Shown here: positions 10,846 through 22,180 of the stretch, in pieces | Layout of the letters: every line of letters starts with the position of its first letter | Position numbering within the stretch: the first letter of the stretch is position 1 | Assembly: GCA_032622095.1 (NCBI GenBank) | Contig: CP136068.1 | Location: 159,049,465-159,113,464 of the forward strand | DNA: 64,000 bases | Direction: 5' to 3' | Source of the DNA: Siphonodentalium dalli | Lineage: Eukaryota; Mollusca; Scaphopoda; Gadilida; Siphonodentaliidae | The notes under the pieces: model-generated | The model's database searches: none | The model's input: the letters and a program-made list of their open reading frames with translations, nothing else | What the model was told of the DNA's origin: nothing | Translations under genes and position numbers: made by a program

Positions 10846-12012
10846 GTAAGTCACATCGAACAAGCGTAAATAATGCCTAAACAAGAAATATATATATATA
10901 TGCATAGGTATACATATATAGAATACACCCATAGTAATCGAGAATACCAAATTTTCACCACGAGTGGAATTGTGGTTTAACCACGAGCCTGTTGGAGAGT
11001 GTTTAGAACCACGATACCACGAGTGGTGAAAATTCATTACTCTCGGCTACTATGCGTGTATTTTAATTATGCCTTAATTATTATTTGTATTTGTTCCGCG
11101 AATACAACTACTCCGCTGTTTAATTTGAATTTATTTACACCGAGACACACAAACACGACGCTATAAGAAATGTGCGGTGGTGAAAAATATTAGATTTCAA
11201 AAATCCTTATCTGATCACTCTGAGCTGTGACGGGTGGGTTCATCGACTCGAATCAAATATGTTTTACCCCGAAGCCAAATAAATAATAATTAAGGGGGGG
11301 GACTTAATCGGATTATGAATCTGTAAACACAATTGTCTCTGTGCATTACTAACAATTGTTGAATACCAAATGCGACATGTACATTATTATGCAAAGAGTG
11401 GTCGATAAGCAAATCACTCAACACCGTATATAAGCTCACTCTGGATCACCATGATTTTTTTCGTGGTCATTATTATCACACCCTCCTCGATTATTATCAC
11501 CCCCTCCTCGATATTTTAGCCCACCTCGGATTTATTTATCTCCCTACACCTTACTCATATATAGTCGTAACAATGGAATGTGGAATTATCGATGTTACAA
11601 TAAGTTAGTAATTTTAATTGATTAATGCTTAACAGCTATCACATTTTACTGACATTTTAATGATATGCATGTAATTACTTGTATATTGAACAATGTATAC
11701 ATGTATGTATATTATCTTGTGAATGTATACATGTATGTATATCGAGATGGACTTTTCTTGGTCGCTGATGGTGCAACGGAGATAACTAATACAAAATATA
11801 ATCCTTCCACGCGCGCCAATTTTTCAAGAAAATCCGTGATAATCTTTCGGTTTATATTTTAATGACCTTACCATTTCGGAGGGCTAGGTTTTGATTTTCG
11901 CTGAACCTAGCGATTTTCGTATCACCTGCTCAGACACCCACTTACATGTAATGGTTACCTATAAAACGAAATGCAGACGGCGTTATATATACGTGATCGC
12001 ACTCCATTTCAG
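10846..12012. other. Intron 3, with hairpins and no exon
   Basis: The intron holds an imperfect palindrome at 10922-11063 (listed separately), a second inverted pair (ccttaattattatttg near 11072 and its complement near 11280), short direct repeats of attattatcaccccctcctc at 11470-11520, and a dispersed block at 11870-11965 (ggagggctaggt ... cacccacttac) that recurs at 17395-17490. Confidence 0.6.
10922..11063. repeat. 142-bp imperfect palindrome (foldback MITE)
   Basis: The left arm (gaatacacccatagtaat ... attttcaccacgagtgg) pairs with the right arm (ccacgagtggtgaaaattc ... ctatgcgtgtatttt). The hairpin lies 77 bp inside intron 3. No target duplication was identified. Confidence 0.7.
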
Positions 12013-12123
12013 ACCCAAGGACATACCGGATATCCACTCTTCAAGGCCGAGGGTAACGCCGGAATAGATTGGATGACGACTGAAATGGATGTAGACTATG
12101 AATACACCGTTACCCCATTCAAC
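12013..12123 (+). CDS. Gene 1 exon: MAM domain, third part
   Basis: The exon is exactly 37 codons, phase 0 at both ends, between ctccatttcag and gtaagt. It encodes TQGHTGYPLFKAEGNAGIDW, then MTTEMDVDYEYTVTPFN. It fits the MAM strand that normally carries LW...G..G..W: here the final Trp (GIDW) and the following hydrophobic strand are kept, while the first LW is replaced by LF. It fits between the exons at 10679 and 14481 without frame change. Confidence 0.85.
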
Positions 12124-12415
12124 GTAAGTCACATAGCTCTATTCAATGGTAATAACATGATTGTTTTTTTTGCAGCCAACATCGATAAATTATATATCAA
12201 ATTGCATGACGACAGATGACAGACAGACGAAATGATAATACAAATGCAGAAGAATTCATTTTTTTTAATGTCGGTATATAGCATGTTTAAATTCGTTTTT
12301 TGTAGGGAGAGGTTTCCCTTAATGAAAAATTATAGATTTGTGAGAGAGAAGAGAGAGGAGAGAGACAGTGTATAGTTGAAGTTTGTATTGTAAATAAATG
12401 TCACTTGGTATAATA

Positions 12416-12685
12416 GTTAAGTAGTGGTTAAGTCAGTGCGTTAATGTATTATCAATGTGTGGTATAATAGTTAAGTAGTGGTTAAGTCAGTGCGTTAATG
12501 TATTATCAATGTGTGGTATAATAGTTAAGTAGTGGTTAAGTCAGTGCGTTAATGTATTATCAATGTGTGGTATAATAGTTAAGTAGTGGTTAAGTCAGTG
12601 CGTTAATGTATTATCAATGTGTGGTATAATAGTTAAGTAGTCCTTAAGTCAGTGCGTTAATGTATTATCAATGTGTGGTACATGT
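12416..12685 (+). repeat. 54-bp minisatellite, 5 copies, in intron 4
   Basis: The unit tggtataatagttaagtag, tggttaagtcagtgcg, ttaatgtattatcaatgtg is repeated five times with almost no divergence (one ggtt to cctt change in the last copy), so the array is young. It lies in the intron after the third MAM exon and does not resemble a splice junction. Confidence 0.92.
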
Positions 12686-12769
12686 GATGGTTAGATGATT
12701 GCTTTTAAGGCATTGGATTTTCTTTTCTTACATATATGAATAGAAGTATACTACAATAATCTTTATTAA

Positions 12770-13152
12770 CCCTTTACCCAACAAACCGGCCAAAAACGGC
12801 CAAAAACAGCCTAAATTATCTTGGGTCTGTCTCAATAAAACCATACAAATATGGATATCATTGGAACCGGTTCATTGACCACATTGTGATGGTTACAGTT
12901 ATGCCCTGTGCCAATGCATTCTCTTATATATGCGAGTCGACCACAGGTCGCCTCGCATATATAAGAGAATGCATTGGCCTAAACAAAATCTTTTTTTAAC
13001 ACTTTTTACCATTTTTTCTTACATTCTTTAACAATGTTATAATTTTTAATGTGTTAAGCCGATGCATTCTCTTATATATGCGAGGCGACCTATGGTCGAC
13101 TCGCATATATAAGAGAATGCATTGGCACAGGGCCGTTCTGTTGGGTAAAGGC
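12770..13152 (+). mobile_element. piggyBac-type MITE with two internal hairpins, copy 1
   Basis: TTAA (12766-12769 and 13153-13156) flanks CCCTTTACCCAACA...TGTTGGGTAAAGGC. TTAA plus CCC-starting ends is the piggyBac signature. The interior has two near-perfect hairpins of about 66 bp (12907-12975, 13063-13127), each with arms ccaatgcattctcttata tatgcgag and their complement, the second inverted relative to the first. No ORF is present. An opposite-orientation copy is at 23571-23962. Confidence 0.85.
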
Positions 13153-13535
13153 TTAAAAAGTGCCCACGTGATATAAGGTGTCAATACACATTTATATATC
13201 ATTCATGATAATAATTATTCTACTTCAGACAGTGACTTCGCAATGTAGTCGTTGTTTTATACAGGAACATGTCCCAAGTCCTGCACATTGAACATGTTCC
13301 GTGATATAAGTATTAAAATAGATACGTTAGGTTAATATACAATAATCTTGTGTCGGTAATTCAATTTAATTTAATTTAATTTTAATTTATTTTTAATTTT
13401 TAATTTTGAGGCGTGGAATGGGTTTATATGGTAATAATATGATGATACGAAACACGTATTGGACCAACCACATAATCCTCAAACAACTGTCGAAATAGGT
13501 CATGAATTCAGGAAATACTATATATATGAATGACG

Positions 13536-13549
13536 TCACACACACACAA

Positions 13550-13598
<49 letters not shown>
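13536..13598. repeat. (CA)n/(TA)n microsatellite
   Basis: A run of cacaca is followed by a pure tata run in intron 4, just before a retroposon-like block. Confidence 0.9.
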
Positions 13599-13599
<1 letters not shown>

Positions 13600-13604
13600 C
13601 TAGA

Positions 13605-14065
13605 AGGTGACCCGACATCGTCCGGGCTTTGTCCTTGAATTGTCCATTTTGAAGGTCAATGTCAAGTGGGGTCACCATTTGACCAGTCCAAAACACTTCC
13701 AGGACAAAAGTACCCCTATGTATAAAATTTCGTCGAAATCCCATCAAAATTGGCGATTTGACCTTGAATTGACCCGATTTCAAGGTCAAGGTCACGTCGC
13801 ACGGGAAAATGAATATGCTTATGAGACTCCCCATACGAAGGTACCCCCACATACCAAGTTTCATCGAAATCCCGTTATATTCGGGCGTTTGACTTTGAAA
13901 TGACCCGATTTCAAGGTCAAAGTCACGTCGCACGGACAAATTAATAGGCCCATGCCACCCGCCGGCCGAAAATACCCCCACATACCAAGTTTCATCGAAA
14001 TCGGCTGGGCCGTTTTCGAGTTCATCGCGAACACACAGACACACACACACACAGACACACAAACA
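13605..14065 (+). mobile_element. Retroposon-like repeat with a microsatellite tail
   Basis: Internal copies of a diverged unit of about 110 bp (ttcaaggtcaaggtcacgtc, gcacgg, cataccaagtttcatcgaaa) end with tcggctgggccgttttcgag, ttcatcgcgaac and an acacacagacacacac tail. Blocks of this kind (aagttt.atcgaaatcgg...gccgttttcgag...cgcg + CAGACA tail) are common 3' ends of RTE-like LINEs and SINEs in marine invertebrates. That is recalled family knowledge, not a search. The long open frames here on both strands are by-products of the repeat. Confidence 0.55.
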
Positions 14066-14480
14066 GATCCTCCAAAATATATAATAGATATATATATATA
14101 TATATTATCTGAAAAGTCTAATCATAGTCGTATACATTAAATAAGCGGTTTCCATAATCCGAAAATAAGCGATTGTGCTGTACAAATAGACCCTCTACAA
14201 TTATGCATGTGACATGTCCCTTCTAATATAGTAATTGAGGTGGGTCTATTTAATTTCCAGATGCACATGGACAATATCTCAAATTAATGCAAAATGATGT
14301 GTAACCGACAAAGTGTTAAATACAAAAATGAGTGATTTCCTCAAATCCTGTATACGTGATGGCAGTGATCAAACCAGGGTAGATAGGGACTGAACTCTAC
14401 CTTGCAGTTTGGCAGAAATGTGACGTTATTGGTGGTGTACCGTATACAAGGAAGTTACACTTTTGTGGGTTTTGTTTTAG

Positions 14481-14604
14481 TTGGTGTTTGAAGCGACAAC
14501 ACTATCGTACGAGCATATGTCGTCCCTGAGCGGATATTACTTCTACGGGAACAAGGGAGATATCGCTATAGACGACATCCAGGTGTACAATACATCATGC
14601 AAAC
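14481..14604 (+). CDS. Gene 1 exon: end of MAM domain
   Basis: The exon lies between gggttttgttttag (phase 0) and gtgagt at 14605 (phase 1). It encodes LVFEATTLSYEHMSSLSGYY, then FYGNKGDIAIDDIQVYNTSCK. FEA, then GDIAIDDI and a final Cys, is the diagnostic C-terminus of MAM domains (consensus GDIALDDI...C). The four conserved MAM cysteines are now all accounted for across the four exons. Decayed copies of the 3' half of this exon and its donor lie downstream at 14637-14740 and 18003-18240. Confidence 0.92.
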
Positions 14605-14636
14605 GTGAGTATACGTCATTGGGACGTGATTATTAC

Positions 14637-14740
14637 GACATTGGAACACATCTCATTCACATTCTATTACTACTATGATAACACTAGACGACATCCAAAC
14701 GTACAACACGTCACGTATACGTGACTATTACGTCACATGG
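14637..14740 (+). pseudogene. Decayed copy of the last MAM exon end plus donor
   Basis: This intronic stretch repeats, with deletions, the end of the preceding exon and its intron start: attctattactactatg, then ctagacgacatccaaacgta, caacacgtcacg and tacgtgactattacgtcac, against tactictacgggaa..., tagacgacatccaggtgta, caatacatcatgc and gacgtgattattacgac in the working exon region. The GDIAI codons are deleted, so it is not functional. Confidence 0.7.
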
Positions 14741-15490
14741 ACGTACTTATGTTATTCCCCGGTTTTAGATGTCCATTAAGGAATATACAAGAGGTGGTGT
14801 GTGACTGAACGAGCTGATTAAATTTCCAGACTACAACAGTTTCCAGTATCATCATATTTGGTGAATAAGTTGGAAGGGAGATATCAAGGAAATATCTCAC
14901 CAGATATAGTCCGTGATCGCATTTATTACATCGTAGACATCATAACATCATGCTATACATGCGGCCATATTACACACATTCATCTTGTAACATATGGAGG
15001 ATATTTATGGCTTTGGGTGAGCAATTCAGATCGGCTCACCCACGTATACACGTACATGTATAATTAGTAGACTGTAAATACAGAATTAGCCATTCTGAAT
15101 ACCTATATCAGAGTGCTACTTTGTGGACAATTATTTCATTGTTTATCTGCATTGATTAGCTGTATCAGATGTTCGTTTCTATAGTATTCGCCTTAGGTTC
15201 GTTTCTTCGTTAGGTTAGGCTTTCTCGCAATTTCGACCTTTTCTTTGTATTAATCAGCTGGCTTTTCATATGCAACTTGTCAATTCTTGCCCAAACATGT
15301 GTTCATTAATTACCATTCATCGCACGTATTCTTAATTTATTAGCTTTACTTTTAATAATTAATAATATGTCAAACTGTTAATGCCACTGTGGTGATCGGA
15401 TATTTTATAATGCAAATATATTAAGCGAATCCCGCTTGGTTAATTCACACATGTGCATTCTTTGTATATCAGAATTTGTAACACTGTGTT
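14741..15490. other. Intron 5 sequence, nothing recognised
   Basis: This is AT-rich intronic sequence without repeats or domain-like translations, up to the 25-bp minisatellite. Confidence 0.5.
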
Positions 15491-15494
15491 ATGT

Positions 15495-15855
15495 TACTGT
15501 GCATTCTGATTACCTATACATGCCTACATTCTGAATACATATACATGCCTTCATTCTGAATACCTATACATGCCTGCATTCTGAATACCTATACATGCCT
15601 GCATTCTGAATACCTGTACATGCCTGCATTCTTAAAACATATACATGTCTGCTTTCTGAATACCTATACATGCCTTCATTCTGAAAACATATACATGCAT
15701 GCATTCGGAATACATATACATGCCTGAGTTCTGAATACCTATGCATGCCTGCATTCTGAATACCTATACATACCAGCATTCTGAATACTTATACGTGGCT
15801 GCATTCTGATTACCTATACGTGGCTGCATTCGGAATACCTATACATGGCCGCATT
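15495..15855 (+). repeat. 25-bp minisatellite in intron 5
   Basis: About 14 copies of tgcctgcattctgaatac ctataca are present with moderate divergence. Because three units make 75 bases, an open minus-strand frame of 71 codons results; it is not a gene. Confidence 0.92.
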
Positions 15856-15917
15856 CGTATTACAACAACTTAGAATAGACAGGTAAGACCTACTGAAATA
15901 TTATGAAAAACATTTAA

Positions 15918-16281
15918 AGTGAGCACGGTAGGGTGATCAAATAGAAATGGAGAATAATCTTGTTCAAAGTTGTTATTTAAAAAAATATTATATCTACTTT
16001 GACAACACACACCGTCGTTTATTTAGTATGTACTAATTAAATGCAGTGACTCTCGATGATGAACTCGTTTTCATTAGTTTATTGCCGATAGATGCGTCCC
16101 GAATCGAGTTGTAAATATTTACAATTGAGCGTAGTTCTGACGATGTTTTCCATGGAGGGGTACGCTCGATTTACTTCAGATTGTCGACGGTGTTAGTAGA
16201 ATGTTACATTCCTCCTATTGGCATGGTGCCTGAATACTAAATTATCAGTTTCACGCACCCGAACAAGTGCATAATATGTCT
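15918..16281. mobile_element. TTAA-flanked MITE, family A, copy 2 (reversed)
   Basis: This is the reverse complement of the 1306-1673 element, sharing gggtgatcaaatagaaatgg, gcgtcccgaatcgagttg and tgttagtagaatgttac. TTAA flanks both ends (15914-15917, 16282-16285). It is 364 bp long and has no ORF. Confidence 0.78.
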
Positions 16282-16321
16282 TTAACCACAGCTCAGAAAA
16301 AGAGAGTGGTGCAAATAGCTT

Positions 16322-16815
16322 TGAATCATATATAGATTGCTACAATGCTTTTACATTTAAACATATATAGATTGCTACAATGCTTTTACATTTAAACATA
16401 TATAGATTGGTACAATGCTTTTACATTTAAAGGGACTTAGATATTATTAAAACATATATAGATTGGCACAATGCTTTTACATTTAAAGGGTCTTAGATAT
16501 TATTAAAACATATATATATATATATTGGTACAATGCTTTTACATTTAAAGGGACTTATATATTATTAAAACATATATATATTGGTACAATGCTTTTACAT
16601 TTTAACATATATAGATGGTACAATGCTTTTACATTAAAACATATATAGATTGGTACAATGCTTTTACATTTAAACATATATAGATTGGTACAATGCTTTT
16701 ACATTTAAACATATATAGATTGGTACAATGCTTCTGCATTTAAACATATATAGATTGGTACAATGTTTTTACATTTTAACATATATAGATTGGTACAATG
16801 CTTTTACATTATGAT
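16322..16815 (+). repeat. 35-bp tandem repeat in intron 5
   Basis: About 14 copies of acatatatagattggtac, aatgcttttacatttaa occur, some extended with agggacttagatattatta. A stray copy with its flank lies at 17486-17560, so the array was once larger or has been partly moved. Confidence 0.9.
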
Positions 16816-18002
16816 ACATTTAATGGGACTTAGATATTATTAAAATATAAAATAGTAACAGGACGATATCGGGAAAATTATGACATCTTACAGATAACGA
16901 GTCGAAACTTGATGTGACATGCGCTTAGCATGGCATATAGTCAGCAAACTGCAACTGATGGTGGTCTTATCAAAACATTTTGGCATCTTTTTAACTCATT
17001 GGGAGTAATTTTCAAAAATGTAGAAATGCTACCTTTGGCATTAAATGAATCTTGTTTTTGTGGGGTACTTTCTAAAACTATTTTCAAAATTTTAATAAAC
17101 CGCTCCAGGGTCCAGCTTCCACCTCAAAATTCATGTCATCAGAACGAGGAGCAATTTGTCTGCGAGAAATTGGGACCTTGGTCATCATCACATTTAGCCT
17201 CGAATCTTCTTTAATATGCCTAACAGACAACCTCCCCTTTCTTCTGACATCCATACATTTGTGCACCACCTTCATTATGTAGGGAAATTATATAATGGAT
17301 AGGTTGTAAGCCATTATTTCTTTCACTCTACTTGTGTTGACAAACGGAAAGGCCGTAAGGTCCGTCAGCCAGTGCTCCATTCTGACTTGTTATTGCCATT
17401 CCGGAGGGCTAGGTGTGATTTACGTTGACCCGGCAGATGTGTTACATTGTCAGGCACCCACTTACCTGTATTGGTTAACTTATAAAACATATATAGATTG
17501 ATACAATGCTTTTACATCTAAAGGGTCTTAGAAATTATTAAAATAGAAAATAGTAACAGAGCGATATCGGGAAAATTATAACATCTTACAATTGTCCAAC
17601 ATTGGGTAAAATAAACATGTACAAAACTCACCCGATCGATTGGACCAAAGTCACACATAAACTACATCAAGTCTTCCATAGAAACACCTCACCATATCAA
17701 TACATCAACTTGATAATCATTTATACAATGTTAGACGATCATATTTTCAAGAAACTCAAGAGACTGACCCTTTCTGAATAATTTCAGAACGATATTTTCC
17801 TCCAATTAGCCAGGTGTAAAAATTAGGGTTGACTGCACTTGGACAAAATATTGGGCTAAAGTTGTGAAAATTATATATGGAGATATTGTGGACTAAGCAA
17901 TATACTGTAGCAACTTCTAATGAACGTATACACGTTTGTGCATACATATAATTAATAACACATATTGATTGCCTGTGTTACACTTATTATATCATATGGC
18001 CT
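16816..18002. other. Intron 5 sequence, no supported exon
   Basis: This is mostly unique sequence. A minus-strand frame at 17275-17084 (63 codons) has fairly protein-like composition but no motif or splice sites that I can defend. A dispersed block at 17395-17490 matches 11870-11965. Confidence 0.45.
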
Positions 18003-18240
18003 CATATGGGTCACGTTCTGTTACTTCTACGGGTGCAAGGGGTATCGATATTTATGACATCCACGCGCACAATACATCACGTAGTCGTGATTATTACGCC
18101 ATCGTGATGTAAGTATTACGTCATCGGGTCTCACCTCGGCCATATTCTATTACTTCTACGGGAACGACGGGATATCGCTATAGACGACATCCACGCGTAC
18201 ACTACGTCATGCAGACGTGGATGTTACGTCATCGGAACAC
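18003..18240 (+). pseudogene. Two decayed copies of the last MAM exon end plus donor
   Basis: Two adjacent copies (about 18003-18115 and 18116-18240) repeat the exon at 14481-14604: gttacttctacgggtgcaag, atcgatatttatgacatcc and gtcgtgattattacg in the first; attacttctacgggaacgac, gggatatcgctatagac, gacatccacgcgtac and cgtcatgcagacgtgg in the second. The second has a one-base loss relative to the exon before the IAIDDI codons, so it is frameshifted. They lie 3.4 kb downstream of the exon, in the same intron as 14637-14740. Confidence 0.8.
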
Positions 18241-18569
18241 ATCTTACTCATCGACTATTATGTTTTATTGTATGCTTTATTCTCTGATCCAATACCAGAG
18301 AGAAAGAAAAACAAGATAGAATAGAAAATATACATATATACATATATATATATAAATATTACAAATTGTTTGACCCAAATGGCCATCAGTTGGAAAATGT
18401 CCAACTTTGTGGGTGTCCGGTTGAAAATGTCCAACAGTTGGATAGATTGAGGTACATATTGGAAAACTGCAAACCACAATGGGCTACAAATGGGTTTACC
18501 CAAGTTCAAGGGCGGGGGAGGTAGAGTTGGACATTCCGAGACCATCTAGTCAGGTCCCTGTCCAAGCTG

Positions 18570-18790
18570 TAAGTCAGTCAGTCCCGTCGCTACCCTGGTT
18601 TGAATGCTGCCATCATGTATATAGAGTTCAGTCCCATCGCTACCCTGGTTTGAATGCTGCCATCATGTATATAGAGTTCAGTCCCCTCGCTATCCTGGTT
18701 TGAATGCTGCCATCATGTATATAGAGTTCAGTCCCCTCGCTACCCTGGTTTGAATGCTGCCATCATGTATATAGAGTTCAGTCCCCTCGC
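18570..18790 (+). repeat. 50-bp minisatellite ending at the lectin exon acceptor
   Basis: Four to five near-identical units of gttcagtcccctcgctac, cctggtttgaatgctgcc, atcatgtatatagag run into the first C-type lectin exon. The last unit breaks off after gttcagtcccctcgc and continues as the exon. Each unit therefore carries the ttcag that is one of the two candidate acceptors of that exon. Confidence 0.9.
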
Positions 18791-19009
18791 AATTGTTTCT
18801 TGAAGATATCCCGTCATGCCCTGCTGGTGCTGTGACACGATTGGACAACTCGACCAACACTCAAGTGTGCTATTCGGTCCATACAATTCGACGATCTTGG
18901 TATGACGCCGCTAGGGTGTGCAGGGCAGAAGGAAAATACGGACACCTGATAACAATTAACAACGCAGACGAGCAGCAATTCATAGCTGACCACATATCAC
19001 AAAGCAAAG
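18782..19009 (+). CDS. Gene 1 exon: C-type lectin domain, first half
   Basis: The exon encodes FLEDIPSCPAGAVTRL, then NTQVCYSVHTIRRSW, then AARVCRAEGKYGHLITINNA and EQQFIADHI. This is the first half of a long-form CTLD: the N-terminal Cys pair (CPAG...VCY), W..A...C, G.L..I...E. Two acceptors are phase 1 and open: ttcag ending 18781 (exon from 18782, adding PSQLFLED) and ttgtttcttgaag ending 18805 (exon from 18806, directly IPSC). The second has the better pyrimidine tract, while the first is the one copied in the neighbouring minisatellite. I list the longer form. The donor gtaagt at 19010 is phase 1. C-type lectin domains bind sugars, often with calcium, outside the cell. Confidence 0.85.
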
Positions 19010-19775
19010 GTAAGTCATCACACCACATATCACATACCACATGTCAGTCATCATCGTAACACATATCACATAACACATGGTAGTCATCATCGTAACGCAT
19101 ATCACAAAACAACGATAAGTCATCGCCGTACCACATATATCACAAAACAACGATCAGTCATCGCCGTACCACATATCACAAAAAAGGATGTAAGATCAGC
19201 CCTCACCATAATATAAATCACAAAACAACGATCAGTCACCGCCACATATCACAATTCAAAGGTCAGTAATCTCAGTAAAACTTTATATCACAAAACAAAG
19301 ACCAGTCATCACCGTAACACATATCGCAACACAAATGTCGGTCGTCGCCGTTACACATATCACAAAACAACAATCAGTCATCGCCGCATATAACAAAATA
19401 AGGCCAGTCATCGCCGTAACACATATTACAAAACAAAGATCGGTCATCGCTGTAACCCATATCACAAACAAAGGTCAGTTATCGTCGTAACACATATCGC
19501 AACACAAATGTCCGTCATCGCCGTTACACACATCGCAAAACAAATGTTGGTCATCGCCATTATACATATCACAAAACAACAATGAGTCATCGCTGCATAT
19601 AACAAATGGAGGCAAGGCATAGCCGTAACACATATCACAAAACAGAGATCGGTCATCGCCGTTACACATATCACAAAACAAAGGTTGGTCATCGCCTTAA
19701 CCTATATCATAAAACAAAGGTCAGTCATCACCATAACACACATCACAAAACAAAGGTCAGTCATCGCAGTAAAAC
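19010..19775 (+). repeat. 36-bp minisatellite copied from the lectin exon 5' splice junction
   Basis: About 21 tandem units start at the donor. The consensus unit is acacatatcacaaaac, aaaggtcagtcatcgccgta. The exon end and donor read accacatatcacaaagcaaag then gtaagtcatcac, so each unit contains the last ~20 exonic bases and the donor, with gtaagt mostly changed to gtcagt. Because 36 is a multiple of 3, several minus-strand frames stay open across the array; these are not genes. Confidence 0.9.
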
Positions 19776-19916
19776 TTGGCCAGTTTCAGATGGTATATCC
19801 ACTGATAAAATATTGGGGTAAATATGAGTAACGTAGGGTAAGTCAAAAGCATGTGGAGTCATTTTGACCAACCCACACCCTTCAGCAAGTTAATATGGCT
19901 AACTCTTGTCTTAGTC

Positions 19917-20163
19917 AGTGTGACCACTCCATAGAAAACATCATCTGAACTACGCTAAATTGTAAATATTTACTTCTCGATTCGGGACGCAACTGTCGGC
20001 GATAAAGTAACGAAATCAATTTCACCATCGAGAGTCACTGAATTTAATTAATATATAATAATAGCGTTGTGTGTTGTCACTTATGATTTAAGATTTGTAA
20101 AAATAACTGCTTTGAGTAAGATTATCCGCCATTTCTATTTGATCACCACACCGGGGTGTTTCT
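19917..20163. mobile_element. TTAA MITE family A, truncated copy
   Basis: The stretch from gtgaccactccatagaaaac to gatcaccacaccggggtgtttc is collinear with 1425-1665 (including cgattcgggacgcaact and ccatttctatttgatcacca). One end is missing and no TTAA pair is seen. Confidence 0.7.
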
Positions 20164-22180
20164 TCCAATATGACCGAAATGTTTTAGATTAATGAGCTCT
20201 AATTCACAATAAGGTTTGCAAAATGGCCACAATGAACCAATACAATATTCTAATCAGAAAACATAGATCACTTTGAAATGTAAAATGTTGTCCCATCTTA
20301 CAGGAATCTATATAAAAACAATTATGAAACAATTGTTGTTTTCAAATTTACACTTTCTTACAGTACTCATATCTGTAAAATTACTGCATGTTTTTAGTAT
20401 AATAGTTTACCGAAATGTGCTATGATATTCCAATATATTGAGAGGGACCTTGCTTTTTCGTTATAATGTTTCTTGTGTCAGAAATTCACCATGTAAAATG
20501 TTGTCGTATCCGCTCGATTTGCGAAATCAATAACAACACTCGAAAAATAGGGAACGTCAATATATAGTATATATAGTCACCACCAATTGGCTTATTTAAG
20601 TACTTTATGACCAAAACTAACCTTAGAACATCGCTGATTTAGATGACAATTTCCTAGAAAAAAGATATTTGACGGAAAACTTTGACAAAATGGATTGTAA
20701 ACATCACGTGACTAAAAACTCGGAATACCCTCCGAACGAAATTAAATAGTTAAAATCGTTAAATAGTTTTTGTCTTTAAACATGGCAAAACACTTGAATA
20801 TGCATTAGACTGACAACCTAAAATACGATATTCATATATAAACATAATTTATTAAATAATGTGGCTATATATCAAGTATTATTTTGTTACAGGGTAGAGA
20901 TTCCCGGTCTTTCCCCAACTCTATTTTTATTGTCGCACGCGTTTCCCTCTTTGGAGTGGTTTGCAGATGCAAACTATTCTTATTAAAATCAATCAAAACA
21001 AGGTTACACGCATAATACACAGTGGCAATAATCCACAACATCTGTAATCCATGCAGGTATAGATAACTGCGCAATCGGTCATCCAAGTTAATTTTTAGGG
21101 CTGTTGTATTGTTTAATCAACTTTCTCTGAAAAACAAAAACATGTCGAAATCTCGTTTTGGTTTCGGTTTGATGGATGACTAAATGTGTTCAAAATATTT
21201 TTGAAAACAATATTAGGGTTAATTAAACTATAAGTATTTCAAATTACAATATATGCTAGCTTACTAGTTTTGTTGTTCAACTGTCTGTGGTAATTTCTGT
21301 TGGAAAATCTCTGAAGTATGAATTTATACCAGGCCATTTGTGTCAAAATGCACCAGTATCACAAAATATGATGCATCTGATATGGTAGGTAATGTTGAAA
21401 ATATAGCCTACAGTGTAATGTTTTGCTAAATATGTTAGAAAGTATCAATTGTGCATGAGGTATTGGTGAAATAGGGGCAAAATAGACAGCCTCATACATC
21501 CTTATGATCCAGCTCACATAATTGCCAACTTGGCTTCCCATACCAAAAAATAGTCCCAAAAAGCAAATGGCCACATAACTGTGTTCAACTGATGGAGGGT
21601 GCCTTCAACTCAATGGATTTGTAGCTAAAATAGTGAGTTATTTTACAAAATGACGGTCCTTCTCCTCATCCTGGAATCCTAATCTATAAGATGCCACAAT
21701 AATTATATTTGTTTGCTTTATTAGTTTTGACTTCTGGTGAGTGGCATAATTTCACTCCCTTTCTAGTTAATTTTCTCAATCAAATATATCTTTTAAAAAT
21801 ATGGATGTGATGTCAACAAATTGTTCAATCATATTCCTATATCCTTGTGAAATTTCATGTCAATTGGAAACAGTCTTTCAATGGCTGGCATTTATCAGAG
21901 AGAGGGGTATAAAAACTCATTCGGCCATCTTTGTCACGTTTAGGATACCCTTAAAACAAAATAGATTTTGACGGTTACTAGATATTGATTCGTCTGTCGG
22001 TTAACACTGTGCTTCGACTTTAAACTGTTTGTAATTATGTTAAGTTTATGACGTTGTAATTCGGTACATTGATTTTAGGCAGAATTTATGTTTTGAAAAT
22101 CTCACATTTCAAGCAGTGTGTGGTAGTGATCGATCCACCGTAGTGAGGGAGATAACTCTGTCAGTTTGATTCTGTTACAG
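20164..22180. other. Intron 6 sequence, nothing recognised
   Basis: This is long AT-rich sequence between the lectin exons after the 36-bp array. I see no repeat structure, domain or element end. Short open frames at 20865-21086 and 21359-21574 (minus) carry no motif. Confidence 0.5.

Noticed and set aside
13508..14062. 184-codon minus-strand frame and plus-strand frames at 13607-13903
   Set aside because: They come from the retroposon-like ttcaaggtcaaggtcacg repeat and the flanking microsatellites.
17084..17275. 63-codon minus-strand frame with protein-like composition
   Set aside because: No acceptor/donor pair or family recognised; too short to support alone.
19283..19692. Minus-strand frames reading CVTAMTDLCFVI repeats
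   Set aside because: They are artefacts of the 36-bp minisatellite, whose period is a multiple of three.
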